From Dactylis glomerata (Eukaryota; Streptophyta; Magnoliopsida; Poales; Poaceae), in assembly GCA_007115705.1 (NCBI GenBank), contig QXEO01001035.1:1-64000 (forward strand): 64,000 nucleotides of DNA. Direction: 5' to 3'. The notes below the pieces were generated by a model that saw only the letters and a program-made list of their open reading frames with translations, was not told where the DNA came from and did no database searches. Shown piece after piece: positions 32,833 through 44,166 of the stretch. The stretch's first letter is position 1. Each line of letters opens with the position of its first letter. Position numbers and translations under genes: made by a program.

Positions 32833-35765
32833 TTGCAGAACAAGGAGAAAAGAAACGGAACTTACCAACCAAAAAACAATGATGGTAATGGTAAGGTTGC
32901 CGTAGCCTCGGGTAAAGGTGAGGCTGGTGTTGTTTCTGGTAGCGATAGTTCTGATGGTGATTGCTTAGCTGTTTTTGCTGCATGTGTTTCACGTGATGAT
33001 GAATGGATACTTGATACCGTATGTTCGTTTCATATTTGCTGTAACAAGGATTGGTTCAGTTCTTATGAGTCTGTGCAGACTGGAGATTTTGTGCGTGTGG
33101 GAAATGACAACCAGTGCGACATTGTTGGCGTTGGTTCTGTTCAGATCAAGACCCATGATGGGATGACACGCACGTTGACTGGAGTGAAACACATACACTC
33201 CATGGCGAGGAATTTGATCTCTCTTAGTACCCTGGATTGTGACGGGTACAAGTACAAAGGTGGGGACAAACGTCTGAAGGTATCATCAGGTTCTCTCATT
33301 GTTATGATTGGTGATATGAATTCTGCAAAATTATATGTCCTTAGAGGTAGCACTTTGCCTGGTATTGCTGCTGCTGCTGTTAGTTCTGATGATTCTAGTA
33401 AGACTAACCTTTGGCATAAGCGTCTTGGACATATGAGTGAGCTTGGCATGGCAGAATTGGCAAAGAGAGAGCTAATTGATGGTTGCGACTTGAGTAAGTT
33501 TGAGTTCTGTGAGCATTGCATTTTTGGTAAGCATAAAAGAGTTAAATTCAATGCTTCCGTTCATACCACCAAAGGTATTTTAGATTATGTGCATGCTGAT
33601 GTTTGGGGTCTGTCCCGTAGAACTTCTAATGGTGGTGCTAATTGCATGCTTACTATTATTGATGATTACTCAAGGAAAGTATGGCCATATTTTCTGAAAC
33701 ATAAATTTGATGTTTTTGCTGCTTTTAAGAAGTGGAAAGTTATGGTAGAAACACAAACTGAAAGGAAGGTTAAGATACTCCGTACTAATAATGGTATGGA
33801 ATTTTGTTCAAATGAATTTGATGAGTTTTGCAGCAACGATGGAATGGTAAGACATCACACCATCCCGTACACCCCTCAGCAGAATGGCGTGGCTGAACGT
33901 ATGAACAGGACCATTATTTTGAGGGCTCGCTACATGTTGTCTAATGCAAAGATGCATAGACGTTTTTGGGCTGAAGCAGCCTCCACCGCATGCTATCTCA
34001 TCAACAGGTCACCTTCCGTTCCACTTGATAAGAAAACTCCCATTGAGGTATGGTCTGGTTCACCAGCTGATTATTCTGAGTTGAGAGTTTTTGGTTGCAC
34101 TACTTATGCTCACGTTGATAATGGAAAGTTAGAGCCAAGGGCTGTTAAGTGTATCTTCCTTGGTTATGGTTCAGGAGTTAAGGCATATAAATTATGGAAT
34201 CCTGAAACCAAAAAAGTTTTGTTGAGCAGGAATGACATTTTTAATGAGGCGGTTATATTTTATGATAGTCCGTCTACTGATATTTCTGATGCTATTGATT
34301 CTCCTAATGTTTCTGATGATGAGCAACAGAGAATTGGCGTGCAGGTGGAGCACGCAAAGGAGAACGAAAATGTGGTTCCTAAAACCAATAATGATGATGT
34401 TTATGTTCCACCTTCACCGCCTATTGTTCAGCAGCCATCACGGTCTATTGCAGCTAACCGTCCTAAGAGAAATATTGCATCTCCTAATCGTTTAATTGAA
34501 GAGTGTGATATTGTTCATTATGCCTTGAGTTGTGCTGAACAGGTGGAGCATGATGCTGAACCAGCTACGTACACTGAAGCCATTGCTTCGGTTGATAAGG
34601 AAAAGTGGCTAGGTGCGATACAAGAAGAGATGCAATCGCTTGAGAAAAATGGCACATGGAATGTTGTGTGCTTGCCTAAACAAAAGAAGGCTGTCCGCTG
34701 CAAGTGGATATTTAAAAGGAAGGAAGGTTTATCTCCTAATGAGCCTCCAAGGTTTAAGGCAAGGTTAGTAGCAAAAGGTTTCAGTCAGATTCCAGGTGTT
34801 GATTATACTGATGTTTTCTCCCCAGTTGTGAAGCATACTTCTATTCGTGCTTTCTTTGGTATTGTTGCTATGCATGATCTTGAGCTTGAGCAGCTAGATG
34901 TTAAGACTGCTTTTCTGCATGGTGAGTTGGAGGAGGAGATACACATGGACCAGCCTGAAGGTTTCATTGTGCCTGGTAAGGAGGATCTTATTTGCAAGTT
35001 GAAGAGGTCCCTTTATGGTCTGAAACAGTCGCCACGACAATGGTATAAAAGTTTTGATTCATTTATGCTAGCACATGGTTTTAAGAGGTCTCAGTATGAT
35101 AGTTGTGTGTACATCAAGTTTGTTAATGGATCACCTATTTATTTGCTGCTATATATTGATGATATGTTGATTGCTGCCAAGAGCATGAAAGAGATCACTA
35201 CTTTAAAGGCTCAATTAAGTAGTGAGTTTGAGATGAAGGATCTTGGTCCTGCTAAGAAAATACTAGGCATGGAAATTAAGAGGGACAGAAAGTCTAGTTT
35301 ACTATTTCTTAGTCAAGAAAAATACATTGAGAAAGTTCTTCATCGTTTTAACATGCATGATGCAAAGTTTGTTAGTACACCTATTGCTTCTCACTTCAAG
35401 TTGTCAGCTTTGCAATGTCCTACTTCTGAAGATGATATTGAGTACATGTCACGAGTTCCTTATTCTAGTGCTGTTGGTTCCTTGATGTATGCCATGGTTT
35501 GTTCCCGGCCTGATTTGTCACATGCTATGAGTTTGGTCAGTCGATACATGGCTAATCCTGGTAAAGAACATTGGAATGCTGTTCAGTGGATTTTCAGGTA
35601 CCTTCGCGGCACATCGAAAGCTTGCTTGAAGTTTGGCAGGACTGGTGGGGGACTCGTAGGCTATGTGGATTCAGATTATGCTGCCGACTTGGATAAGAGG
35701 AGGTCCCTCACAGGTTAGTGTTTACTGTTGGTGGATGTGCTGTTAGCTGGAGGGCTACCTTGAAG
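32833..35765 (+). pseudogene. Copia pol: protease, integrase, reverse transcriptase, truncated RNase H
   Basis: The open frame 32833-35718 (961 codons) encodes, in order, an aspartic protease (about residues 55-170; the active-site triplet reads DTV rather than DS/TG or DS/TA), GAG-pre-integrase (about 190-240), integrase core (about 250-400), reverse transcriptase (about 600-840, YIDDM near 775) and the start of RNase H. The integrase second catalytic Asp reads Asn (TNNGMEF), while the first Asp and the Glu are present. A one-base loss makes a stop at 35716. The homology ends at about 35765, with the rest of RNase H and the 3' LTR missing. It is a dead element. Confidence 0.85.
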
Positions 35766-37470
35766 AAAATTTGAAATTTTCAAAAAAACAAAATTGAAAT
35801 TTAAACAAATTTTGAACAAAATTTCAATTCATGAACAAAATTTAAAAAATCATGAACCTTTTTTTGAAAATCGTGAACCAATTTTCAAAATCATTAACAA
35901 ATTTTGAAAATCCTAAATATAAAAAATGTACCATTTTCAAAAATCTTGAACCAAATTTCGAATTCATGAACAATTTTTGAAAAACGTTAATAGTTGAAAA
36001 ATTATTAATATTTTTGTTTTAAACTATGAACATTTCTTGAAAATTTGAACAAATTATAAAAATAGAAGAAGAAATCAGAAAAAGCCAACCAAAAAAGAAA
36101 ACAGGAAAGAAAAAGGAAAAATAGTAAAGCAGCAAAAAAAAGATGCTAAATGGGCCGGCCTGTTGCGGGCTTGCGGCGCAGGGAGTAAGATTATTTCTCC
36201 ATGGGAGATCATTGTAAATTCTATGCCCCAACTAGGTTGGCGCTTGCACCGCGCCGCACACCTCCACATGCGGTGTGGGCCGGCTCAGTAGCGCCAACCT
36301 GGTCCGGTCTCTTTTTTTCGTTAGTTTTTTCTCTTCTCCGTATTCTTTTCCCTTTTTGTTTTTTAATTGATTTTTTTCTTTAACAATATTTTTTAAAATT
36401 TCAGATACGCAATTTTCGTTCAAATTTTGAAATTCGTTTAAATTTCAAAATATGCTCAAATTTTGAATTTTTTTAAATTTCAATTTTCGTTCAAATGTTG
36501 AAAATTTCACAAATTTTGGTAATTGCTTAAATTCAATTTTCGTTCAAATTTCGAAATTTGTTCAAAATTTCAAATTTGGTCAAATTCAATTTTCATTCAA
36601 TTTCAAAATTCTCAAAAAATTTAAATTCTTTCATAATTTGAAATTCATTCAGATTTGGAAATTTGTTCAAAATTTGAAATCCGTTCAGATTTGAGATTTG
36701 TTCAAAATATGAAATCCCTTTAGATTATGAAATTTGTTTAAAATTTAAAATTCATTCAAATTTAATAATGCTCAGATAAAAAAATAGAAAAAAGAAAAAA
36801 TGAACTGGGCCGGCCCATACACCACGCCTAGGTGTGCGACGGTTGGTCCGCGCCGATCAGGGTGGTGTATAGGCTCGCCCAGAGATCACGGCGGATCCTA
36901 TACGCCGCTCAAAGCGGTCCTATCTCCTCGCGCCGCTCACCCCTCCGCGCACGTGTTTGCTTTAATTTTTGGACTATGGACTGGGCCCATAGTCCGATTT
37001 TTAAAGCAAATGACTGCTTCTTTTTGATTTTTCCATTTCTTTTTCTTTTTCTTTTCCTTTTTTACTTTTTCTTTTTTGCTTTATTTTTTGTTTAGTTTTG
37101 AATTTTGTTCTAATTTCAAAATTTGTTTAGATTTTGAAATTTGTTCAGATTTTGAAATTTATTTAAAACTTAAATTTGTTCAAAATTCAAAAAATTGATC
37201 AAATTAAATTTTTTGTTCATAATTAAATTTTAAAATGTGAAAAGTACAAAGTTTAAATGTTTTAAAAAATGTTCAAATTTTTAGAAATGTTCAGATTTGA
37301 AATATGTTCAGATTTGAAAAATTGTTAAATTTTTAAGAAGTTCAAATTTCAAACTTTTTCCGGTTTTCTGAAAACATCAAAAAAAATACAAAAAAACATA
37401 AAAAACCTGTCCGAACCAGACAAAAAACCTGAACGAAAATAATAGGCCTGGCCCAAAACAGCATACAGCA
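35766..37470. repeat. AT-rich repeat block with two GC-rich islands
   Basis: Long stretches of AAATTTTGAA/TTCAAAATTT permutations surround GC-rich islands at 36150-36310 and 36800-36970, each opening with a GGGCCGGCC motif and containing CGCCGC. This pattern is common in grass genomes in non-autonomous DNA elements, but I found no clear terminal repeats. There is no coding content. It replaced or abuts the 3' part of the Copia element. Confidence 0.45.
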
Positions 37471-37878
37471 GTGTGGCGCGAGCGCTTAGCGCCGCTTTAG
37501 GCGGGGTACAGGACCCCAGAGATCACTGTTCTCGGCTGCTTACAGTTTTGCACGAGTCCTTCCGTGTTAAGCTGCGTAGCCCACGACTTTGTCCTAAAAA
37601 TAAACGTAGCCCACGACCAACAGAGAATAGCAGCAAAGCTACTAGTGTCCAAAGCCAACGTTTTTTTTTGCAAGTACTAGTGTCTAATCCAACCTATGGC
37701 CTAGTAAAAACAGTTGATATAATTGTGCATGATACGCGCCTCATGGTATGCAAATCTTGCGTAAGGACTTGTGTCAATCGTACATATATACAACACACAA
37801 TAGCTATATAGCTAGTCAGTGATTTCGCTTCCTGGATTCTTATCCAGAACCTGACGAACCTCGGTCTTGAGCTAGTTA
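37471..37878. other. Unassigned stretch
   Basis: No gene or repeat that I can name. It ends in the TTA that flanks the next element. Confidence 0.4.
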
Positions 37879-39627
37879 GAGCATCTCCAGTCGTTGAAGG
37901 CCCCCAGGCCGAAATCCGGCGCTATTTAGCGCCGGATGGATGTAAATTTCGGCCTGGGGAGGTTCATGTTTTCAGCGGCGAGCCCAGGGCGCTTTTTGAA
38001 TTTAAATTAAAAATTGATGAAAAGCGACGAACTTTGACAAAATTTGACGAAAAGTAGAGATATTTATATTATATAGGCGAAATATAGACTTATTTTACAT
38101 AAATAGACCGAATTCGTCATATATTCGAATTCGGCCGGACCTAAACATGAAGATCTACATGCCGAAACGGCGGTACATCTTCGTGTAGTCGCTGTCGTCG
38201 TCGGAGGAGGAGTCGCCGCCCTGCGGCGGCGGCGCCTGGCGGCTGGAGCCCTGCCCAGCGTCGCCGAAACGTGGCGGCGTTGCGCGGTAGAGCTCGTCGT
38301 CGCTGGACTCCTCCAGCTTGACGACGGGCGGCGCGCCGCGTCGAGGAAGCGTGGCGGCGGCGGCGCGACGCTGTGCGGCGGCCAGGTCCAGCAGTCGCCG
38401 CTGCTGCTCCCGCTCCTCCCGCTCCCACTCCCGCCGAGACCACTCCAGTGCCGCGTCGAGCGGCATGGTGTTCTCGGCGGGGACGACGTCGCGGAGGGAG
38501 CGCTGGATGGCCTCCTCCGTCGCCGCCTCCTCGGCGCGCCTCGCCTCCGCCTCGGCGAGGTCCGACGCGGCCTTGGCGGCGGCGTCCTTCTTCGCCTTGC
38601 GACGGCGCGGCGGCGACGCGGTGCACGCCCCTCCCTCGCGGATGATGAGGGCGCCGCTGTTGCGGCGAGGCGCGGTCGCCGGCTCCTTCTTCGCGGTCCT
38701 CGGCGTCGATGCCGAGGACAGTGATCCGGACCTTGTCGCCGACCCGGAGGACGCCGTCCCGGAGGAGCCGGATGCCATCCGGCGTGGCATCCAGGAGCTC
38801 CCGCGGCGGCGGGAGAGCGTCGGACGCGGCGCCGGCGGCATCTCGAGGACGGGGTCGTTCCCGTTCTCGATGTGCCCGAGGACGAACTCGAGCGTCCTGC
38901 CGGGCGCGCTCCACCAGCGGCGGCGCCCGGCGGCGTTATTGCGCGCCGGAGGAGGGTCGGACCGTCGTAGGCCGCCAGCTCCCGCTCGTAGCGGCGGCGG
39001 AAGAAGGCCGTCCACGCCTCCCGGTTGTCCAGGTAGAAGCGCGGCTCGGCGCGCTGCTCGTCCGACATGGTCTCTAGGACCCCGTCGAAGCCGTTGTTCG
39101 CCGCACCGTCGTCGTCGGAAGGGTACCCCGCCATTGATCGGGCTCGAGGATGAGTGGACGAGGTGGGCTGGTTGCTGGTCGACTGGGGATGGTTGCGGGC
39201 GAATGTGGCCGGCCAGACGCGGTAGGCCGCGTTATATAGGCGCGCTGGCATTAACTCGCCTCGCCGCGTGGCTGGCCAGCCATCGACGATAGCCTTTACA
39301 GCGCGCGGAAGACGATGCGTGCGGGGAAGACGATGCGCGGAATACGAGACGATGAGGACGACGACCGCCCACTCTCGCCGACAGGTCGGGGCCACACGAC
39401 CCGCGGGAACGCGCGAGAATTTTCCTCGCCATTTCGCGCGCGTTTCTTTCGTCTGGAGTCCCCAAGCGCGCCCTGGAAGGCCGGGGATGGCCTGGGCTCA
39501 CCGGATGGATGAAGACCCAGATCCGGGCGAAAACAAGGATCCGGGGGTGCGACTAGGCTGATTTACGCCGTCCGAATGAAAAAAACGCCTGCCAGGGGCC
39601 TCGTCGGGCGTATGAGTGGAGATGCTC
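37879..39627. mobile_element. PIF/Harbinger-like element with TTA target duplication
   Basis: The ends are GAGCATCTCCA and its complement TGGAGATGCTC, flanked on both sides by TTA (37876-37878 and 39628-39630). The 3-bp TTA duplication is the mark of PIF/Harbinger. The element is 1749 bp, too short for the usual transposase plus Myb-like pair, and carries instead one GC-rich minus-strand ORF. Confidence 0.65.
38141..39134 (-). pseudogene. Passenger ORF of the Harbinger-like element, frame disturbed
   Basis: It starts at the ATG at 39134 (MAGYPSDDDGAANNG). The first about 60 codons are acidic and include FRRRYERELAAYDGP. Near 38960 the plausible frame changes, and WWSAPGRTLEFVLGH follows in the frame that ends at 38155. 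The C-terminal half is rich in Ala, Arg and Glu, probably coiled coil, and ends in an acidic Ser/Asp tail with DYTKMYRRFGM. Similar unnamed proteins are common in Triticeae annotations, which fits a repeat origin. I see no transposase catalytic motif. Function unknown. Confidence 0.4.
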
Positions 39628-39630
39628 TTA

Positions 39631-40499
39631 TGCAGCTAGGCGTTAACCAGCTTGGCAAGAAAAGCTCACTTTACGCTTACTTGATTCCCCCGTCCCCATC
39701 CATCCATTGATCTAGCTATCTATCTCCTCTCCACAAGGCACCGGCGCAACGCACTTGCGATGGCTTGATCGATTGCCCTTTTGACTGGCATCTCTCCGGC
39801 CGGTTGAATCGAATGAGGACGGCCGGCGCCTCCGCGTGACAACCACTACGGCTTGACTTCTCACGGCCGCTCCGCCACGCATCACCTTGAGCTATCCGGT
39901 TCCGGAAAGGTTGAGAGAACTAGAAAAGATTCACCGAGGCAAAAGGCGTCTATTGTCAGTTGTGCTTGTAACCATCTGGCCTGCACTTGCACACGCGCCT
40001 TGTTTCAACTCTACCTTCACTTGTCTTGTTAAGGCGCACCTTTACTTTCCTAGTTGAGTACTCCATAGTCCATACACACTGACTGACTGACTGACGGGCG
40101 TGATATTTTGTGAGTTTGTTCGTTCGTTTTCTGTTGCCATTTTCGTGCTTCAGACGCTGACGGACCAATCGCTGGCTGCAGCATCTACATTGGTTCAGGT
40201 GCTCCCACCGGGATATTCTTCCTACCACGAGCTTCTTCATACCACGAGCTTCTTCACTTACTTGGTTCAGGTGCTCCCACCGGGATATTCTTCCGGGGCA
40301 ACGGGACAGCGGCGTTCTCTCCATTTCGGGAAGCTTCAGTCAAGGGCTTGGCAAATAATCGCGCGTTGAGTGCCTTCGCTGACGACCTCTCTCCACAGTC
40401 ACGCCGCCATCAGCATGTCACTCATGACACACATCTAATCTTAAACTTCTCGATCAAGACACACACTGACTGCCCCATCGAAAGCGACTCGCCATTAAA
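39631..40499. other. Intergenic stretch with a short direct repeat
   Basis: A 30-base sequence beginning GGTTCAGGTGCTCCCACCGG occurs at 40192 and 40264, 72 bases apart, with a smaller TACCACGAGCTTCTTCA repeat between. No gene is seen. Confidence 0.55.
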
Positions 40500-42528
40500 T
40501 CTATACCTAATAATAAAGTACGTAAGGGTTCTATGATTTGGTTCTTCCATCGCTGGTTTTCGTACGTGTGGGCCTATGTTATGCGCGTGACATCCTCCAA
40601 CTGGGCCGGCCCTGGAGGTGGGCGGGAGGGGCGGCCGCCCCGGGCCCAAAAAAGTCAGGGCCCCTTCCAGGTTGCCATGTACTAGCTCATATAATGCAGC
40701 ATTTTTTTTTGGTTTGCACAATCGGGCCTTCTCAATTTCTTGGAGGCAGTCACGCTCACGTACAAAATTTCTACAAGGCCACAAAAGGGCCCTTGTGTGT
40801 ACGTGTAGAGGAGGCCTGGAGTTCAGACTTGACACTCGACCATTCCAGACTTCCAAAGTAGGTAAGGGTTCCATGTTTTGGTTCTTCTGTCGAATGTTTT
40901 GTAAAAAGCCCTCCATAATTCCGTGAATCAACCCGCAGTCCAGTTTTTAGGTCAACCCCATGTGTGGTGTGGTCTTTCTCCGTCTTCCTCGTTCTCTCCC
41001 TCGATTTCCTTTTCTAGGAAGGCGCAGGCGGCCGGAGGCGTGAGGGCGCGGACGGCGTGGCAGGCGCGGGCGGCCGGCGGCGTGCGGGCGCGGACGGCGT
41101 GGACGGCGCCCCTCCCTTCCCCACCGGGCGAGAGCTGGGTCGGCAGGACGGTTTCAGGCGGGCGCAAGCGGCGTCGCGTGATCGGCGCCCCTCCCTTCCA
41201 CGACGCAGACCAGGCCAACGGCGCCCATTTTACTCCCTCCTCACTCCTCACCGCCATCCTCTTTGTCAACAATTCTAATTCTTGGCCGGCACTCGGGGGG
41301 AAGGGGCGATAGGGAGGTTCCAGGCGGGCGCGGCCGGCGTGGTCGGCGGCCGAGTTAGATGAGTCCATGTCGGGGGGATGACGGGAGAGAGGAGATCGGG
41401 GGATCAACACACGAGCTTCCGTCGGATGTCTTCGTACGTCTTGGACGAGTTCCATCCCGAGCGCCGTCTGTCTACTCCACGGATCCATGGCCAAGATCTC
41501 GTGAGGGAAGATTGCTCACCTCCTCCGGCCTGCCTATATCCGCGAACGCTGCCACATACCCCCGAACGCGGGCCGGCTGTGCTGCCGGCGACCAGATCCC
41601 CTCACTGCCGCCGCCCCGGACCACGCGCTGTTGAGGAGGCCACCACTCTCCGCACCCTTTTCTTTGGTGCTGCACAGGACTGCCCCTCTCTCCCTCCTCT
41701 TAATTTCTTCAGGCATTGACTTTTGTCTGCACTTCTGCAGTTGCGTCTACAGGTTCCTAGCCATAAGCGGCATCGTGCAGCTGCATGCTTCTGAAAGGCC
41801 GGCATGGAGATGGGTGTTGCACCGTCGCCACGGGAAGCCTCCTGGCACGATGACTACTGCAAGCCTTCGATGCTTACTGACAACTACATCTGCGAAAACA
41901 ACAATGGGAGATGTGTTCTTCATCATTGGAAAGAATTCTAAGAAGATCCTCAGTTTGATTGTGTAAATTTTTTGTTGATATGCTCGTGGACATGATCAGT
42001 CATTTGATAGGAGTAACTATTCTTGCATGATTGGTTCACGCCATGAGCGATGGGAGGACGTATTGGTATTGGTACGATGGTCTGATTCCTTCATCTTGAT
42101 TCCAACGAATAATTTAATTCCAATGGAATACTACAGATCTTAAATGTTCCCTCTTTGGTTCAAACGCTGTCGTATTTGGTTCTTTTTCTGTCTTTGATTG
42201 TGCATTTGTATTATGAGAAATTTGTGTATTTTTTGAATAAAATTCAAATTTAAAATATGTACTCCCTTCATTCCAAATCAGAAGATGTTTTAGCTTTTTC
42301 AAAAGACACGTATTCCGACGCGTTTTAGTATGTAGGTTCACTCATTTCAATCCGTATGTAGTCTATATTAAAATATCTAAAAAATATATAATTTGGAACA
42401 GACTTATAATTTGAAACAAACCGATAAATTTTGAATAGTTTCCTATGATAATAACAATGATAACTTGCTTTCTGTATCTCTATGATTTGGATTTTTTTCC
42501 CGATGCAACGCACGGGCATTTTCGCTAG
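40500..42528 (+). mobile_element. Non-autonomous Helitron
   Basis: The 5' end is TCTATACCTAATAATAAAG and the 3' end is GCAACGCACGGGCATTTTCG then CTAG. It sits between A (40499) and T (42529), the Helitron target, without target duplication. The 3' terminus matches a widespread grass Helitron end. There is no Rep/helicase ORF. Its middle (40940-41800) is GC-rich and unlike the AT-rich ends, which suggests a captured host segment, but I recognise no domain in it. Confidence 0.7.
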
Positions 42529-43845
42529 TCATATACATAGGCATCTATATCTGGCTCTTAAACGATGCCTAGAATTAGCCGATGAATCCGCGCTTGAACC
42601 AAACCGTTGCTTCTGAAACTGTCGAAAGTATTCGCTTCCGCTGGCTGCTGATGTCTATCGATCGCCAGCTCTCCGGTGCGTGCGCCACTTGTTCGCCGGC
42701 GGAGAGCCATCGTCGACGTCGTATCATGGTTCATGGAGTGCTCGAGCAGCACACTCAACTCCACACGTGGCGCGCCGGCGAGAGAGACCAGCCCAGCTTC
42801 CTGGGATGAGCAATCGCCAGATTCCCTGCACCTGGCCTGTTCGTTAGGATAGGACTAGGACTAGCAGGAGCACCACCAGCGTTGATCCAGCGATGGCTCG
42901 GAAAAAACATGCAACGGTTAGCCTGTAGAAGATGGAGCGTGTGGCCGGGCAGACACGATCGACGGCAAGTGTCACGAGCAAAGACGGCACGAGGATTGAT
43001 CTCCGCATAGTGCCAATCCCCGCACTTAAGGCGTTTCTCATCGCTGAAACTCTGCAGCAGGGTGAAAATAGAATCGAATTCACGTTGAACAGTCAATTGA
43101 CACGCCTGGATTTTCTAGGCCGGCTGCCTGTCTGAAAAAATATCTAAACTTCAATTCACAGATGCTGCTGCTGCTGCTACTACTTCATCTCAGGTCACTC
43201 TTCGGATGCCCATCGATTTCTTTCAGCATCTTCGCTCACATGTGCAGCTCGCGACGTGAGAACAGAAACAGGCCGTCAGATCAGCCATGGACAAAAATGC
43301 CACTTGACTAGGGATTGCTCAGCTCCCGATTAGAGCAGACAGTGACGAATCTGTCCCACCAAAGCGTACCAAACCTGATTAACGTGCTTCTACTATGTAA
43401 TTACTCCTAAATAAACGTTGACACTAATTAAACGTGTGACATACCCTACTTGGGCATGCAATTTGGTACGGTACATGGATTTGGGGTACTCTCGAGCGCA
43501 TACTTAATTAATCCTGGATGTAATAGTTCAGTTGTCCAGATTAGCAAGTAGATCTGGATAGGGATGGCTCATCATGTCAAGATTGGTAATAAGCCATGTG
43601 AAGAATGCTTCCATGGAAGCAAGGCATGGATTTGGTGGCTGATTCTCCGCCTTATCTTGCTGGTATCAAGCCGCAAATGTCTTGCAGATGCTAGCGTTGC
43701 ACTTTTCCCTTATCTTGCACTTTTGGGCTGCATTGATCACCAAAATATCAAGCGCAGCACATGAATTCAGGTGTACACCGTGTACTACATTACCAGAATA
43801 GTACACTGGTACCTGAGGTTCGGGCTATCAAATCAAATAATGGTA
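42529..43845. other. Unassigned intergenic stretch
   Basis: Mixed-composition DNA with a short GCT repeat near 43163. No gene is supported. Confidence 0.4.
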
Positions 43846-43948
43846 CTCTCTTCGACCCATATTACTCTTCGCTAGTATGGATGTATCTAGGCACATTTTA
43901 GAGTTAGATACATCCGAACTAGTGAAGAGTATTATGGATCGGAGGGAG
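43846..43948. mobile_element. Stowaway MITE, about 103 bp
   Basis: The ends CTCTCTTCGACCCATA and the complementary TATGGATCGGAGGGAG form a hairpin over most of the element, flanked by TA. Confidence 0.8.
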
Positions 43949-44166
43949 TAGTACAATTTGTTTCTAACTGAAGTATCATCCATGGGTTCATCCAAATCAG
44001 ATGCTCTAAAACTGCCGGTACTTTAAAAAAAATCGCGGTAACTGCACTACCGGAGAGAAGGATATTTTAGCTGAGTTGCCGCCGGACCAGCACATATTTT
44101 GCCGAAGTTCTGCGACTCCCTTCTAGTCCCTCTATTTGGAAATATAAGATGTTTTAGTTTAGTAAA

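Noticed and set aside
38318..39292. Plus-strand 324-codon frame in the Harbinger-like element
   Set aside because: Arg/Ala/Ser-rich antisense shadow of the minus-strand passenger ORF.
40923..41805. Ala/Arg-rich frames inside the Helitron
   Set aside because: No domain, and frames overlap on both strands; composition alone explains them.
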